DNA from: Streptomyces sp. NRRL S-337
GTDB lineage: Bacteria; Actinomycetota; Actinomycetes; Streptomycetales; Streptomycetaceae
Length of the DNA: 7,075 bases
Assembly (NCBI RefSeq): GCF_000720175.1
Contig: NZ_JOIX01000142.1
Location: 1-7,075, forward strand
Reading direction: 5' to 3'
The first letter of the stretch is position 1. Each line of letters begins with the position of its first letter. A program made the translations under genes and the position numbers. Under the pieces are notes generated by a model. The model made no database searches. It saw only the letters and a program-made list of their open reading frames with translations, and was not told where the DNA came from. Positions 5,775 through 7,075 of this stretch are shown here, in pieces.

Positions 5775-5956
5775 TCGACTGGACGGTGTGCCAGGGGGCG
5801 GATGTGGGGCCGGGCGTATGGCCGGGTGTGTGGTCGGCCGGGTGGCGGGTCGGCCCTGGCGTGTGGGGGTCCGCGTTCCGGCGGGCGGTGAGCGGAAGGA
5901 TCCCGTAGGGGTGGACCATCAGGCGTACCGCGCGCCGTCCCGAGCCAGGAATTCCG

Positions 5957-5971
5957 TACAGTCTGTCGACA
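5957..5971 (+). promoter_or_regulatory. possible promoter/operator before the regulator gene
   Basis: TACAGT (5957-5962) fits the TAnnnT form of a -10 element, and the perfect 8-bp palindrome TGTCGACA (5964-5971) follows at once, where a start point would fall. No good -35 element is visible 17-18 bases upstream. The regulator could therefore have its own weak or autoregulated promoter, but this is a weak call. Confidence 0.25.
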
Positions 5972-5979
5972 CAGGAGAA

Positions 5980-5994
5980 GGCCCGCAGCGGGCC
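5980..5994 (+). promoter_or_regulatory. short hairpin just upstream of the regulator start
   Basis: GGCCCGC and GCGGGCC are perfect 7-bp arms around a single A, able to form a 5- or 6-bp stem. It sits between a good Shine-Dalgarno-like AGGAGAAG (5973-5980) that is too far from the ATG and a weak one, GGAAG (5996-6000), 8 bases before it. Folding could affect translation of the regulator. Confidence 0.4.
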
Positions 5995-6008
5995 GGGAAG
6001 AAGAGGCG

Positions 6009-6941
6009 ATGAGCGGGGACGGGGACAACGGCCGCGGTACCGGCGGCGCGCCGGGGGAGCAGGCCGAGGAGGCACGGGACGCGACGGCCGGACGGGTCAC
6101 GGACGCGGACACCGGCACCGCCGCCCGCCTCCAGAAGCTCTTCGAAGGCCACCGGCTGACGCCCACCCAGCGCCGGATCGCGCACTGCATGGTGCGCCGG
6201 GCCGCCGACGCGCCCTTCCTCTCCAGCGTCGAACTGGCCGAACTGGCCGGCGTCAGCCAGCCCTCCGTCACCCGCTTCGCGGTGGCGCTCGGCTTTGACG
6301 GCTACCCGGCGCTCCGCCGCCACCTGCGCGAGGTCGCGCCCACCGAGAAGACCGGCGACGACGGCACCGCCAACGAGTACCAGCAGGCGGTCCAGGCGGA
6401 GATCGACAACCTCCGTCACCTGGCCGCCGCGCTGGCCGACCCGTCGCCGGTGATCGAGGCCGGCCGCCTCTTCGCCGCCTCCCGGCCGCTGCCCGTCCTT
6501 GGCCTGCGCGCCGCCACCGCCCAGGCCGCCGGGTTCACGTACTTCGCCCGCAAGGTCCACCCCGACGTCCGGCTGCTGGACGAGGGCGGCACGATGCTCC
6601 CCGACCGGATCGACGCCGCGGTGCGGGCCGGCGCCACCACCTTGCTGTGCTTCGCGCTGCCCCGGCATCCCCGCGAGGTCGTCGAGGCCCTCGCCTACGC
6701 CCAGGACGCCGGGCTGACCGTGGTGACCGTCGCCGACAGTGCCTTCGCGCCGGTCGCCCGCCACACCGACCTGCTGCTGCCCGCCGCGGTCGGCACCGGC
6801 CTGGCCTTCGACACCGCCTGCGCCCCCATGCTCCTGGGCCGCGTCCTCCTGGAGGCGATGTGCGACGCGCTCCCCGAAGCGCAGGCGCGCCTCGAAGAAT
6901 TCGATGCGCGAGCCGCGGCGCGGGGCCTTTTCGTGGAATAG
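6009..6941 (+). CDS. MurR/RpiR family transcriptional regulator (HTH plus SIS domain)
   Basis: A DNA-binding regulator of 310 aa, a normal length for the family. After a hydrophilic N-terminus of about 40 residues comes the RpiR-type HTH domain (about 41-108), with the helix-turn-helix at 72-91 (SSVELAELAGVSQPSVTRF) and the typical ALGFDGYPALRRHL after it. A SIS domain spans about 145-280. It includes GLRAATAQAAGFTYFARK (165-182), where many homologues have Ser in the ligand loop and this one has Thr170, and LCFALPRHPREVVEAL (213-228) and TVADSAFAPVARHTDLLLP (240-258). SIS domains of this family usually bind phosphosugars, though some members control nitrogen-compound catabolism. It is downstream of the lyase on the same strand, making it the likely local regulator; its sign and ligand are unknown. 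ATG 6009 is the only sensible start and has only a weak ribosome site, GGAAG. Confidence 0.93.
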   Translation: MSGDGDNGRGTGGAPGEQAEEARDATAGRVTDADTGTAARLQKLFEGHRLTPTQRRIAHCMVRRAADAPFLSSVELAELAGVSQPSVTRFAVALGFDGYPALRRHLREVAPTEKTGDDGTANEYQQAVQAEIDNLRHLAAALADPSPVIEAGRLFAASRPLPVLGLRAATAQAAGFTYFARKVHPDVRLLDEGGTMLPDRIDAAVRAGATTLLCFALPRHPREVVEALAYAQDAGLTVVTVADSAFAPVARHTDLLLPAAVGTGLAFDTACAPMLLGRVLLEAMCDALPEAQARLEEFDARAAARGLFVE

Positions 6942-7075
6942 CCGCACGTAGCTGTCTGCGGCGCCGTGGTGGTTGCTCGCCGTTGCGCTTTGCGGCGCCC
7001 CGCACGTACTTGGCCGTCCCGCCGCGGTTGTTGTTCGCCGTTGCGCCTGCGGCGGGCTGGGTTTGTGGTGGGTGC
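6942..7075. repeat. modular intergenic repeat, right copy (inverted relative to left)
   Basis: It begins directly after the regulator stop codon and runs to the window edge. Its segments match the left block in inverted orientation: 7020-7075 with 93-148 (53 of 56), 6971-7007 with 221-257 (37 of 37), 7003-7024 with 262-283 (20 of 22) and 6942-6966 with 204-228 (24 of 25). Seen from each neighbouring gene, both copies point the same way and end outward in the same segment rich in GGGCTGGGTTTGT. GGCGCC occurs at 6960-6965 and 6994-6999 and could pair across 28 bases as a terminator-like hairpin. No mobile-element gene is present. Confidence 0.85.

Larger units (their letters stand above)
5557..6012 (+). 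other. low-complexity spacer with a doubtful ORF bridging lyase and regulator
   Basis: About 450 bases lie between the lyase stop and the regulator start, an unusually long gap for this compact locus. One plus-strand frame is open throughout. It begins at GTG 5557 (GTGA overlap with the lyase stop, GGAGG at 5551-5555; ATG at 5566 is an alternative 10 bases after it) and ends at 6012 in an ATGA overlap with the regulator start. The encoded 148-151 residues are low complexity: a PGMSPAT-like repeat at the N-terminus, then Gly/Arg/Val-rich sequence, with no recognisable domain. By hand count about 75% of codons end in G or C, which looks low beside the flanking genes. I treat it as probably non-coding, but the double overlap keeps a small coupled protein possible. 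Confidence 0.25.

Noticed and set aside
3929..6271. 780-codon open frame on the minus strand opposite the lyase
   Set aside because: It is antisense to a gene with clear family motifs and encodes low-complexity Gly/Arg/Pro-rich sequence with no domain. Long antisense frames are expected in DNA with such GC-biased third positions.
93..7075. Composite transposon or insertion sequence ends
   Set aside because: The inverted copies are mosaic, with modules in different orders. No transposase is encoded and no target-site duplication can be seen, so the simpler reading is an intergenic repeat family at gene ends.

Overview
The window is very GC-rich, with a strong G/C preference at third codon positions, GGAG-type ribosome binding sites, a lipoprotein with a lipobox, and protein sequences typical of Streptomyces or a close actinomycete. 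No rRNA, tRNA, CRISPR array, transposase or phage gene is visible. Six protein genes form one compact locus.

Left half, minus strand (288-3868): a four-gene ABC importer operon of the OpuC/ProVWX/EgtUV class, which takes up quaternary ammonium compounds. It is transcribed leftward as ATPase (2612-3868), permease (1944-2615), permease (1265-1936) and lipoprotein substrate-binding protein (288-1214). Genes one and two share a 4-base overlap and genes two and three are 7 bases apart. A divergent control region of about 195 bases (3869-4063) separates this operon from the right half and holds a candidate promoter and a perfect 18-bp dyad.

Right half, plus strand: a full-length member of the histidine/phenylalanine ammonia-lyase fold (4064-5560), a spacer of about 450 bases with low-complexity repeats, a run of G tracts and a doubtful ORF (5561-6008), then a MurR/RpiR-type regulator with HTH and SIS domains (6009-6941).

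The most interesting point is the lyase. It keeps most of the histidine-type active site (equivalents of HAL Tyr53, His83, Gln277, Tyr280, Arg283, Phe329 and Glu414), but the Ala-Ser-Gly triad that cyclises into the MIO electrophile is gone. The sequence reads GAVGTGDL where HALs have GSVGASGDL, and the HAL NGTQ motif is SSNA. Paired with a betaine-type importer, this suggests an enzyme that eliminates a good leaving group, trimethylamine, from an imidazole amino-acid betaine such as ergothioneine or hercynine, rather than ordinary histidine deamination. This is inference. It predicts an uptake-and-cleavage module, with the RpiR protein as candidate regulator.

Both ends of the locus carry copies of the same modular GC-rich intergenic repeat in opposite orientation (93-286 and 6942-7075). 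Each abuts the stop codon of the outermost gene, and the modules are reshuffled between the two copies.
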